NCBI GenBank assembly: GCA_040081265.1
Contig: JBEBGV010000141.1
Span: forward strand, 1 to 5,720
Direction of reading: 5' to 3'
DNA from: JBEBGV01 sp040081265
GTDB lineage: Bacteria > Acidobacteriota > Vicinamibacteria > Vicinamibacterales > UBA2999
DNA: 5,720 nt
A model generated the notes under the pieces. That model was not told where the DNA came from, did not search any database, and was given only the letters and a program-made list of their open reading frames with translations. Positions within the stretch are counted from its first letter, which is position 1. Each line of letters opens with the position of its first letter. Positions 1 to 5,720 of this stretch are shown here, piece after piece. Position numbers and translations under genes: made by a program.

Positions 1-2206
1 CCCCGCCGGACACGCCGGGTCTAAAGACCCGGCCTACGTACCTCCCTCGCAGGCGCCGACCATCACGTCGCCTGCGCTTCTCACCGGCGCCGGCATGATT
101 CTCGGCACCGCCGCGTATATGAGCCCCGAGCAGGCACGCGGTGCCGAGGTGGACAAGCGCGCGGATGTGTGGGCCTTCGGCGTGGTCCTGTGGGAGATGC
201 TGACCGGCGCGCGTCTGTTCGAGGGCGCGACGGTGTCCGACACGATCGCCGCGGTGCTCAAGACCGAGCCGCAGTGGAGCGCGCTCGCACCAGAGACGCC
301 GACCGCCATTCGACGCCTGCTTCGCCGCTGTCTCGAAAAGGATCGCAAGCGGCGGCTCGATTCTGCGGCCGCCGTGCGACTGGAGATCGAAGAGGCCATC
401 ACGACGCCGGAGGCGGATGGAGTCGAGCCCGCGGCAGGCCCTTCACCCGCGTCGCGCAGACGACTCGTTTGGATGGGTGCGGTCACTCTAGCCGTAGCTC
501 TGGCCAGCGTGGCCATCACCTGGACGCTGCAGCGCCAGCCAGTTGCGGATCAGCGCTCCTTTCAATTCGAACTGGATCCTCCCACGGGGAACGTCATTCT
601 GGCTGGGGCTGGGGGTGGCGCCGCGGTGTCGCCCGATGGCCGCACGGTCGTGTTTGCGGGTGCCTCTGGAGGCACCAAGCTCTGGGTCCGTCGTCTTGAT
701 TCGCTGAAGGCTCGAGAGTTGCCCGGAACCGAGGGCGCTGCCTATCCATTCTGGTCGCCAGACGCTCGATCGGTTGGATTCATTGCCGACGGTTCGCTCA
801 AGAAGGTCGCTCTGTCGGGTGGTCCTCCAGTCGTCATTGCCGCGGGTCCCATTGGGGTGCGTGGTGGCAGTTGGAGTGCCGACGGCACCATTGCTTTCGG
901 GATACCAGCTGGTGCCATCCAGAAGGTCGCGTCTTCAGGAGGTGTGGTTTCGCCTCTGACCAGGCTCGATCGCGAAGCTGGAGAGACCGCCCACCGCTGG
1001 CCCCAGTTTTTCCCAGACGGCCGCCACTTCTTGTACTTCGTGCGCAGCAACAAGACCACCCGCACCGGACTCTATCTAGGCACGCTTGACGATCCGAACG
1101 CGAAGACGTTCATTGTCGAGAGTGACGCGCGCGGCTGGTACTCGCCGCCGCATGGGAACGTGCCAGCCCACGTCCTGTGGGTGCGCGGAGGCGCACTGAT
1201 GGCGCAGACATTCGATGCGGATCGCGGGCAGCTCTCGGGTGAACCAGCAGTCGTTTCAGGAGCCGAGGAGGTAGGGATCATCGGTGCGTTTAATCAGTCC
1301 GCGGTTTGGACGTCGCAGGAAGGTACTTTGATCTTCAGCCGCTCTGACGACGTGTTTCCACTCACGTGGCTCAATCGAGACGGCAAGGCGATTGGGACGA
1401 TCGGGAGTGGCCGGTTTGCCGCTGTTCAGATCTCGCCGGATGGCCGTCTGGCGGCGGTCTCCTCGACCGATGAGGCTGGCAGACGTGATATCTGGACCAT
1501 GGAGCTGGCGCGTGGACTGCTCAACCGCCTGACGCGCGACACAGGGAACGTGCCCGTGTGGTCTCCAGACGGCCGTCAGATCGCCTATCACGACAGTTCA
1601 GTCGCTAGCCTGTTCACGGTAGACGTCAATGACGCGCAACCCATGCAGGTGCTGGACTCCAAGCGACTCACCTATATCAATGACTGGTCACCTGATGGCC
1701 GTTTCCTGCTGTACACGCAGGACTCTCCCACAACAGGCTTCGACCTGTGGCTGTTGCCGCTGATTGGTGATCGCACACCGGTGCCATTGCTGAACACCCC
1801 CGTCGGAGAGTCACATGGCCAGTTCTCACCAGACGGGGAATGGTTTTCGTACACTTCTACCGAAACCGGGCAAGAAGAAGTCTACGTCCGGGCGATGACG
1901 GGAAAGGGCAGCGCGCGCGTCTCGACCAGGGGCGGTAGTTTTTCGCGCTGGCGCAGGGACGGGAGGGAGTTGTTCTATCGAGCCGTCGACGGCACGCTGA
2001 TGGCGGTCTCGGTCGAACAGGCTGGCGATCGACTGACGTTCGGCACGCCGGTGCCGCTCTTCCCCATTGTGGAACCTCTCGGAACGTTCGCGTATCCCTA
2101 CGACATCTCGGCCGACGGACAGAGGATTCTGACACTGGGCTCGAGCGACCAGGACAAGGCGCCGCTGACGGTAATCGTCAACTGGGAAGCCGGTCTCCGC
2201 AAGTAG
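1..2206 (+). CDS. Ser/Thr protein kinase with C-terminal TolB/PD40-like beta-propeller (copy 1, 5' end missing)
   Basis: The reading frame is open from the left edge (first full codon at base 2) to TAG 2204-2206, giving 734 visible residues. The start, P-loop, catalytic HRD and DFG lie outside the window. Visible from the N-terminus: the end of the activation loop, the APE-equivalent SPE (about residues 41-43), the subdomain IX motif DVWAFG (55-60) and the C-lobe end CLEKDRKRRL with its structural arginine (about 117). A basic stretch RRR precedes one hydrophobic helix (about 155-176). The remainder to residue 734 is repeats marked by SPDG-like turns (VSPDG, WSPDA, WSADG, ISPDG, WSPDG twice, FSPDG, ISADG), as in TolB/PD40 propellers. 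By family knowledge the kinase is cytoplasmic and the propeller extracytoplasmic, probably a sensor or scaffold; the ligand is unknown. It is followed by a paralogue after 94 bp. The truncation is only the window edge; I see no frameshift. The family call is secure, the role inferred. Confidence 0.93.
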   Translation, partial: PAGHAGSKDPAYVPPSQAPTITSPALLTGAGMILGTAAYMSPEQARGAEVDKRADVWAFGVVLWEMLTGARLFEGATVSDTIAAVLKTEPQWSALAPETPTAIRRLLRRCLEKDRKRRLDSAAAVRLEIEEAITTPEADGVEPAAGPSPASRRRLVWMGAVTLAVALASVAITWTLQRQPVADQRSFQFELDPPTGNVILAGAGGGAAVSPDGRTVVFAGASGGTKLWVRRLDSLKARELPGTEGAAYPFWSPDARSVGFIADGSLKKVALSGGPPVVIAAGPIGVRGGSWSADGTIAFGIPAGAIQKVASSGGVVSPLTRLDREAGETAHRWPQFFPDGRHFLYFVRSNKTTRTGLYLGTLDDPNAKTFIVESDARGWYSPPHGNVPAHVLWVRGGALMAQTFDADRGQLSGEPAVVSGAEEVGIIGAFNQSAVWTSQEGTLIFSRSDDVFPLTWLNRDGKAIGTIGSGRFAAVQISPDGRLAAVSSTDEAGRRDIWTMELARGLLNRLTRDTGNVPVWSPDGRQIAYHDSSVASLFTVDVNDAQPMQVLDSKRLTYINDWSPDGRFLLYTQDSPTTGFDLWLLPLIGDRTPVPLLNTPVGESHGQFSPDGEWFSYTSTETGQEEVYVRAMTGKGSARVSTRGGSFSRWRRDGRELFYRAVDGTLMAVSVEQAGDRLTFGTPVPLFPIVEPLGTFAYPYDISADGQRILTLGSSDQDKAPLTVIVNWEAGLRK
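4..18 (+). repeat. Short 9-nt-period direct repeat before palindrome A of copy 1
   Basis: CGCCGG occurs at 4-9 and again at 13-18, separated by ACA. Copies 2 and 3 have a single CGCCGG at this place. The result is a 9-nt in-frame insertion adding three residues to the activation loop of copy 1. Replication slippage at the edge of the hairpin is the simplest explanation. Confidence 0.5.
14..41 (-). repeat. Intragenic REP-like palindrome A in copy 1
   Basis: The arms GCCGGGTC (14-21) and GACCCGGC (26-33) surround TAAA, followed by CTACGTAC (34-41). It is identical to the copy 2 element and encodes the same activation-loop residues. The preceding codons differ: a 9-nt in-frame insertion gives PAGHAGSK where copies 2 and 3 have PAGSK. 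Any palindrome B of this gene would lie left of the window. Confidence 0.68.
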
Positions 2207-2285
2207 CTGCTGCATGTTCTACGCGCCGATGGAGCAGCCGAAGATCCATCAGCCATAACATCCGATGAGCGGTCCTGCCCGCCCA

Positions 2286-2291
2286 TATAAT
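2286..2291 (+). promoter_or_regulatory. Perfect -10 hexamer (TATAAT) directly before the copy 2 start
   Basis: TATAAT stands in GC-rich sequence and ends 9 nt before GTG 2301. With the usual spacing, transcription would begin at about 2298-2301, so the mRNA would have almost no leader. No Shine-Dalgarno-like purine run precedes the GTG, which fits leaderless translation. No good -35 box is seen at 15-19 bp spacing, nor an extended TG. The same arrangement precedes copy 3. That this is a housekeeping sigma factor promoter is inference. Confidence 0.6.
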
Positions 2292-2300
2292 TCACACCCT

Positions 2301-5018
2301 GTGGCCCTCATCCCCGGCACGCGCCTCGGCGTCTACGAAGTCCTCGCGCAGATCGGCGTCGGCGGGATGGGCGAGGTGTATCGCGCCACCGACACGAAGC
2401 TGAAGCGGCAGGTGGCGCTGAAGGTGTTGCCCGCGTCCGTCGCGGGCGACGCCGATCGCCTCGCGCGGTTTCAGCGAGAAGCCGAAGTGCTCGCGTCGCT
2501 GAACCATCCGAACATCGCGGCCATCCACGGACTCGAAGAGAGCGACGGGATTAAGGCTCTTGTGATGGAGTTGGTCGAGGGGCCGACGCTCGCGGACCTC
2601 CTCGTACGTAGGGCGGGTCCGTCAGGACCCGCCGGCCTGCCGCTCGACGAAGCGCTCCCGATCGCGAAGCAGATCGCCGAAGCACTCGAAGCGGCGCACG
2701 AGCAGGGGATCATCCACCGCGATCTGAAGCCCGCGAACATCAAGGTGCGTCCCGACGGCACGGTGAAGGTGCTGGATTTCGGGTTGGCCAGGGCGATGGA
2801 GCCCGCCGGGTCTAAAGACCCGGCCTACGTACCTCCCTCGCAGGCGCCGACCATCACGTCGCCTGCGCTTCTCACCGGCGCCGGCATGATCCTCGGCACC
2901 GCCGCGTACATGAGCCCCGAACAGGCGCGAGGCAGACCCGTCGACAAGCGCGCCGACATCTGGGCGTTCGGGTGCGTGCTCTACGAGGTGCTGACCGGTG
3001 CACGCGCGTTCGCCGGCGACGATGTCACCGAGACGCTCGCGAACGTACTGAAGACGGAGCCCCTCTGGGAGCGGCTGCCCGCCTCGCTCCCCCCTGCACT
3101 GGGCACCTGTATCCGTCGGTGTCTGCACAAGGACCCCAGGCAGCGTTTGCGAGACATCGGCGACGCCCGTCTGACATTGGAGGGGGCGTTCGACGAGGCC
3201 GCGCCCCGCGTCGCTGTCCCTCCAGCGCCAACTTCGAGCCGGTGGCGGGAGTGGGTGACGGTGGCTGTGGCGCTTGTGGCTGTCGTGATGGCGGTTGGCT
3301 GGTGGCGAGCCTCCCAACCGGTCAACGAGGTCTTGCGGCCGCTTACGCGCCTCAGCGTGGATCTCGGTGCCGACGTGTCGTTGGGTTCTGCGGCTGGGCC
3401 GGATGCTGTGATCTCGCCAGACGGCACGCGCATCGCCTATGTCTCTCAAGGGAAGCTCTGGACAAGGCGGCTCGATCAGCAGGCGTCCACGGAGCTGGCC
3501 GGCACGCAAGGTGCCTTTGCCCCGTTCTTCTCGCCAGACGGAAAGTGGATAGCGTTCTTTACGGCGAGCAGCCTGCAGCGGGTGTCCGTGGAGGGCGGTG
3601 CAGCCATCATCGTGTCACCAGCGGTGGCACCGCGCGGAGGTAGCTGGAGCGAAGACGGCAGCATCATCGCGACCCTCAAGAACCAGGATGGTCTGACCAG
3701 GATTCCCGTCAGCGGTGGTTCTGCCACTCCGGTGACAGAGATTCAGCCTGGAGGGCTGACCCACCGCTGGCCGGACGTCCTGCCTGGGGGCAAGGCGGTA
3801 TTGTTCACGGCCAGCACCACAGGGACGGCCTTCGACGCTGCCACGATCGAGGTGGTCTCACTTGTCGATCAGACCCGGAAGACGCTGGTACGCGGAGGCA
3901 TGTTTGGGCGCTACGTGCCGAGCGGTCACCTGCTGTACGTGAACCGAGACACGCTGTTTGCTGTGCCGTTCGATGTCGAGCGACTGGAGGTGCGTGGAAC
4001 GCCGGTGCCAGTCCTGGAGCAGGTGGTAGGCAACCCGGCAGATGGGTCTGCACAGCTCGCGTTCTCTCTCACAGGGACGCTGCTGTTTCGCGGGGGCATG
4101 AACAGAGGACTCCTCACCGTGGCATGGCTTGAGGGCACTGGAAAAGTGGAGCCGCTCCTGGCGAAGCCTGGGCTCTACGGGAGGCCGAGCCTTTCGCCGG
4201 ACGGTGAGAAGCTGGCTATCGAAGTGTCGGAGGGTTCGGGCACGGACGTCTGGGTTCACGATTCTCGGCGCGAGATCACGACGCGTGTCACCTTCGTAGG
4301 AAATGCCCAGTCTCCTCTGTGGAGCCCGGACGGTCGGGACCTGGTGTTCCGCAGACCGGGCGCAGGGATGGCGATGATCCGAGCGGACGGCGCGAGCCAG
4401 CCGCAACCCGTAACGGACAGCAAGGACACGCAGCTCCCCTGGTCGTTCACACTAGACGGCAAGCGGCTGACGTTTCACCAGGTCGGAACCACAGCCGATC
4501 TGTGGAGCGTGCCCATAAGGACCGATGAGTCTGGACTGCGTGGCGGCACGCCCGAGGCGCTCCTCCAGACTTCGGCTGAGGAGCGGTACCCAGCGATTTC
4601 ACCTGACGGACGGTGGCTGGCCTATTCGTCTGACGAATCGGGGACGTTTCAGGTGTACGTGCGCGCCCTGCCCGACAGAGGTGGCAAATGGCAAGTCTCG
4701 AATAGCGACGGTGTGTACCCGATGTGGTCGCGAACCGGGCACCAGCTCTTCTTCGAGACCCTGGATAACCACATCATGGCGGCTGCCTATACGGCCGCTG
4801 GCGAGACGTTTGTGGCCGACAGGCCGCGTCTGTGGTCTCCGATGCGTCTCGGGGCCGTCGCCAACACCACGAAGAACTTCGATCTCGCGGCGGACGGGAA
4901 GCGCATCGTGGCTCTCATGCCTCTTGAGTCCGCCGATGAGCAGCGTGCGCAGAGTCACGTGACCTTCCTCGAGAACTTCTTCGACGAGCTGCGCCGAAAA
5001 GTCCCGCTCGACCGCTAG
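2301..5018 (+). CDS. Membrane Ser/Thr protein kinase with TolB/PD40-like beta-propeller (copy 2, complete)
   Basis: This 905-residue protein has all the parts of an active Hanks-type kinase of the PknB group: glycine loop GVGGMGEV (19-26), VALK with Lys41, helix C glutamate (about Glu60), HRDLKPAN (139-146; Asp141 catalytic, Arg140 making it an RD kinase), DFG (159-161), SPE (205-207), DIWAFG (219-224) and the C-lobe arginine near 282. A single hydrophobic helix spans about 318-335. The rest (about 345-895) is a propeller with SPDG-type turns at 371, 410, 449, 631, 674, 716 and 766. It should phosphorylate Ser/Thr in the cytoplasm, controlled by a domain across the membrane; substrate and ligand are unknown. 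I chose GTG 2301 because copy 3 starts at the aligned GTG and a TATAAT lies just upstream. The in-frame ATG at 2265 would add 12 residues encoded by that promoter and has no ribosome binding site. Palindromic elements encode parts of two loops (102-111 and 169-177). Confidence 0.95.
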   Translation: MALIPGTRLGVYEVLAQIGVGGMGEVYRATDTKLKRQVALKVLPASVAGDADRLARFQREAEVLASLNHPNIAAIHGLEESDGIKALVMELVEGPTLADLLVRRAGPSGPAGLPLDEALPIAKQIAEALEAAHEQGIIHRDLKPANIKVRPDGTVKVLDFGLARAMEPAGSKDPAYVPPSQAPTITSPALLTGAGMILGTAAYMSPEQARGRPVDKRADIWAFGCVLYEVLTGARAFAGDDVTETLANVLKTEPLWERLPASLPPALGTCIRRCLHKDPRQRLRDIGDARLTLEGAFDEAAPRVAVPPAPTSSRWREWVTVAVALVAVVMAVGWWRASQPVNEVLRPLTRLSVDLGADVSLGSAAGPDAVISPDGTRIAYVSQGKLWTRRLDQQASTELAGTQGAFAPFFSPDGKWIAFFTASSLQRVSVEGGAAIIVSPAVAPRGGSWSEDGSIIATLKNQDGLTRIPVSGGSATPVTEIQPGGLTHRWPDVLPGGKAVLFTASTTGTAFDAATIEVVSLVDQTRKTLVRGGMFGRYVPSGHLLYVNRDTLFAVPFDVERLEVRGTPVPVLEQVVGNPADGSAQLAFSLTGTLLFRGGMNRGLLTVAWLEGTGKVEPLLAKPGLYGRPSLSPDGEKLAIEVSEGSGTDVWVHDSRREITTRVTFVGNAQSPLWSPDGRDLVFRRPGAGMAMIRADGASQPQPVTDSKDTQLPWSFTLDGKRLTFHQVGTTADLWSVPIRTDESGLRGGTPEALLQTSAEERYPAISPDGRWLAYSSDESGTFQVYVRALPDRGGKWQVSNSDGVYPMWSRTGHQLFFETLDNHIMAAAYTAAGETFVADRPRLWSPMRLGAVANTTKNFDLAADGKRIVALMPLESADEQRAQSHVTFLENFFDELRRKVPLDR
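2604..2633 (+). repeat. Intragenic REP-like palindrome B in copy 2
   Basis: A GTACGTAG foot (2604-2611) is followed by a perfect 9-bp inverted repeat: GGCGGGTCC at 2612-2620, loop GTCA, GGACCCGCC at 2625-2633. It is read in frame as residues 102-111 (VRRAGPSGPA), in the loop between the hinge/helix D region (MELVEGPTLADLL) and helix E (LPLDEALPIAKQ). The GTAG tetranucleotide at the foot of a G/C-rich hairpin is the known pattern of RAYT-associated REP elements. Mobility here is inference. Confidence 0.7.
2805..2832 (-). repeat. Intragenic REP-like palindrome A in copy 2
   Basis: A perfect inverted repeat has arms GCCGGGTC (2805-2812) and GACCCGGC (2817-2824) around TAAA. It is followed by CTACGTAC (2825-2832), which on the minus strand is the same GTACGTAG foot as palindrome B. 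Read on + it encodes about residues 169-177 (AGSKDPAYV) in the activation loop, between DFG and SPE. Read on the minus strand it matches B at 15 of the first 16 positions, so it is the same element in the opposite orientation. Confidence 0.7.
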
Positions 5019-5102
5019 CGTGCGGCTTGTTGAACCATCCCAGGACGACTCAGCCTCGCCATTCTGAGCGAAGGCACGACGCCGCAATGATCCGTATCCC
5101 CG

Positions 5103-5108
5103 TATAAT
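5103..5108 (+). promoter_or_regulatory. Perfect -10 hexamer (TATAAT) directly before the copy 3 start
   Basis: TATAAT ends 10 nt before GTG 5119. The predicted transcription start is about A5115 to G5119, a leader of 0-4 nt. There is no Shine-Dalgarno sequence and no clear -35 box. Its match in position and sequence to the hexamer before copy 2, in otherwise poorly conserved gaps, suggests that each kinase gene in the array is transcribed from its own promoter rather than only as part of an operon. Confidence 0.6.
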
Positions 5109-5118
5109 CCGCACAGTT

Positions 5119-5720
5119 GTGGCGCTGGTTCCCGGCACGCGCATCGGCCCGTATGAAGTGACCGCGCAGATTGGCGTGGGCGGGATGGGCGAGGTGTATC
5201 GCGCCACCGACACGAAGCTGAAGCGCCAGGTGGCGATCAAGGTGCTGCCCGCGTCGGTGGCCGGGGACGCCGAACGCCTCGCGCGCTTCCAGCGCGAGGC
5301 TGAAGTGCTCGCGTCGCTGAACCATCCGAACATCGCGGCCATCCACGGTCTCGAAGAGAGCGACGGGATCAAAGCGCTGGTGATGGAGTTGGTCGAAGGG
5401 CCGACGCTCGCGGAGCTCCTCGTACGTAGGGCGGGTCCGTCAGGACCCGCCGGCCTGCCGCTCGACGAAGCGCTCCCGATCGCGAAGCAGATCGCCGAAG
5501 CACTCGAAGCGGCGCACGAGCAGGGGATCATCCACCGCGATCTGAAGCCCGCGAACATCAAGGTGCGTCCCGACGGCACGGTGAAGGTGCTGGATTTCGG
5601 GTTGGCCAGGGCGATGGAGCCCGCCGGGTCTAAAGACCCGGCCTACGTACCTCCCTCGCAGGCGCCGACCATCACGTCGCCTGCGCTTCTCACCGGCGCC
5701 GGCATGATCCTCGGCACCGC
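5119..5720 (+). CDS. Ser/Thr protein kinase, N-terminal kinase domain (copy 3, 3' end missing)
   Basis: About 200 codons of a third paralogue run off the right edge. The start is well fixed: reading upstream in frame there is no ATG, GTG or TTG between GTG 5119 and the stop TGA at 5065-5067. The protein starts MALVPGTRIGPYEV and shows the glycine loop GVGGMGEV (19-26), VAIK with Lys41, HRDLKPAN (139-146), DFG (159-161) and the activation loop to MILGT, so the visible catalytic residues are intact. It aligns to copy 2 without gaps. The first 297 bp differ at about 35 positions, mostly third bases, whereas from 5416 to the edge I find no difference from 2598-2902. Both palindromic elements are present at the same codons as in copy 2. 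By analogy with its neighbours it probably continues into a membrane helix and a propeller, but that part is not visible. The 100-bp gap before it has its own TATAAT. Confidence 0.92.
   Translation, partial: MALVPGTRIGPYEVTAQIGVGGMGEVYRATDTKLKRQVAIKVLPASVAGDAERLARFQREAEVLASLNHPNIAAIHGLEESDGIKALVMELVEGPTLAELLVRRAGPSGPAGLPLDEALPIAKQIAEALEAAHEQGIIHRDLKPANIKVRPDGTVKVLDFGLARAMEPAGSKDPAYVPPSQAPTITSPALLTGAGMILGT
5422..5451 (+). repeat. Intragenic REP-like palindrome B in copy 3
   Basis: The GTACGTAG foot (5422-5429) is followed by GGCGGGTCC (5430-5438), loop GTCA, and GGACCCGCC (5443-5451). It is identical in sequence, codon position and flanks to palindrome B of copy 2. It lies 7 bp inside the left edge of the region where copies 2 and 3 become identical. 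Confidence 0.7.
5623..5650 (-). repeat. Intragenic REP-like palindrome A in copy 3
   Basis: The arms GCCGGGTC (5623-5630) and GACCCGGC (5635-5642) surround TAAA, followed by CTACGTAC (5643-5650), the reverse of the GTACGTAG foot. It is identical to palindrome A of copies 1 and 2 and occupies the same activation-loop codons. Confidence 0.7.

Larger units (their letters stand above)
2598..2902 (+). repeat. Direct repeat, left member: 305 bp identical to 5416-5720
   Basis: Comparing base by base by eye at an offset of 2818, I find no difference over 305 bp, and the match is cut only by the window edge. It spans palindrome B, helix E, HRDLKPAN, DFG, palindrome A and the activation loop. Just upstream (2301-2597) the same alignment has about 35 mismatches. 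Positions 2805-2890 are also identical to 14-99 in copy 1. Confidence 0.9.
5416..5720 (+). repeat. Direct repeat, right member: 305 bp identical to 2598-2902
   Basis: This is the partner of the repeat in copy 2. The first mismatch to the left is 5415 (G, against C at 2597), a difference of Glu versus Asp. The right end is not visible, so the tract may be longer. Identity at silent third bases, which vary freely upstream, points to recent sequence exchange rather than selection on the protein. Confidence 0.9.

Noticed and set aside
1..2206. Copy 1 as a pseudogene because it lacks the N-lobe and catalytic motifs
   Set aside because: The frame is open right up to the left edge and aligns with copy 2 in its activation loop, so the missing part is simply outside the window.
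2228..2250. Inverted repeat GATGGA...TCCATC after copy 1 as a terminator
   Set aside because: The stem is only 6 bp, the loop is 11 nt and no T-run follows. A second weak pair (GCTGCT/AGCAGC near 2206-2238) is no better.
2265..2300. ATG 2265 as the start of copy 2
   Set aside because: It would add MSGPARPYNSHP, which is encoded by the TATAAT region and has no counterpart in copy 3, where the same upstream frame lacks any start codon.
2604..2832. The paired palindromes as a CRISPR array or intrinsic terminators
   Set aside because: There are only two units in opposite orientation with a coding spacer, and no T-run follows either hairpin. Both are translated in frame within the kinase.
2622..3509. 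Minus-strand open frame of 295 codons opposite the copy 2 kinase domain
   Set aside because: It is rich in Arg, Gly, Pro and Ala, has no domain and no promoter or ribosome site, and lies wholly opposite a conserved gene.
4599..5579. Minus-strand open frame of 326 codons across the end of copy 2, the gap and copy 3
   Set aside because: It is antisense to two well-supported kinase genes. Its first 35 or so residues recur in another antisense frame (2471-2761) simply because the kinase DNA is duplicated. It has no recognisable domain and reflects GC-rich codon bias.

Overview
The window is a fragment of a tandem array of PknB-type serine/threonine protein kinases. Each full-length protein has a cytoplasmic kinase domain at the N-terminus, one transmembrane helix, and a C-terminal TolB/PD40-like beta-propeller. 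Three consecutive paralogues lie on the + strand: the 3' part of copy 1 (1-2206), the complete copy 2 (2301-5018, 905 codons) and the 5' part of copy 3 (5119-5720, running off the end). Nothing else in the window looks like a gene. The long minus-strand frames are GC-rich shadows. The base composition is strongly GC-rich. Large numbers of such kinase-propeller fusions, with the wording 'ALPIAKQIAEALEAAHEQGIIH' and 'MILGTAAYMSPEQARG', are a habit of Acidobacteriota. A high-GC acidobacterium, perhaps of the Vicinamibacteria, is my inference; no marker gene is present to prove it.

Layout: copy 1 enters the window in its activation loop and ends at TAG 2204-2206. A 94-bp gap follows, carrying a perfect TATAAT hexamer 9 nt before the GTG start of copy 2. 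Copy 2 ends at TAG 5016-5018. A 100-bp gap follows with a second TATAAT 10 nt before the GTG start of copy 3. Neither start has a Shine-Dalgarno sequence, so the transcripts may be leaderless. Neither gap contains a convincing terminator.

The most unusual feature lies inside the kinase domains. Two short perfect hairpin sequences are inserted in frame: palindrome B in the loop before the catalytic helix, and palindrome A in the activation loop. Read on opposite strands, A and B are the same element: both show GTACGTAG followed by a G/C-rich stem, and the one arm difference between them is compensated in the other arm. The GTAG foot resembles REP elements mobilised by RAYT transposases, and the in-frame intragenic location recalls the palindromic elements of Rickettsia. 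Copies 2 and 3 differ at about 35 of 297 positions upstream of palindrome B, then are identical for 305 bp to the window end. This looks like recent gene conversion or recombination with an edge at the element.

Working model (inference): the array diversifies its extracytoplasmic propellers while the kinase cores are kept alike by recombination. Each copy would sense a different signal across the membrane and pass it to cytoplasmic targets by Ser/Thr phosphorylation. The ligands and targets cannot be read from the sequence.
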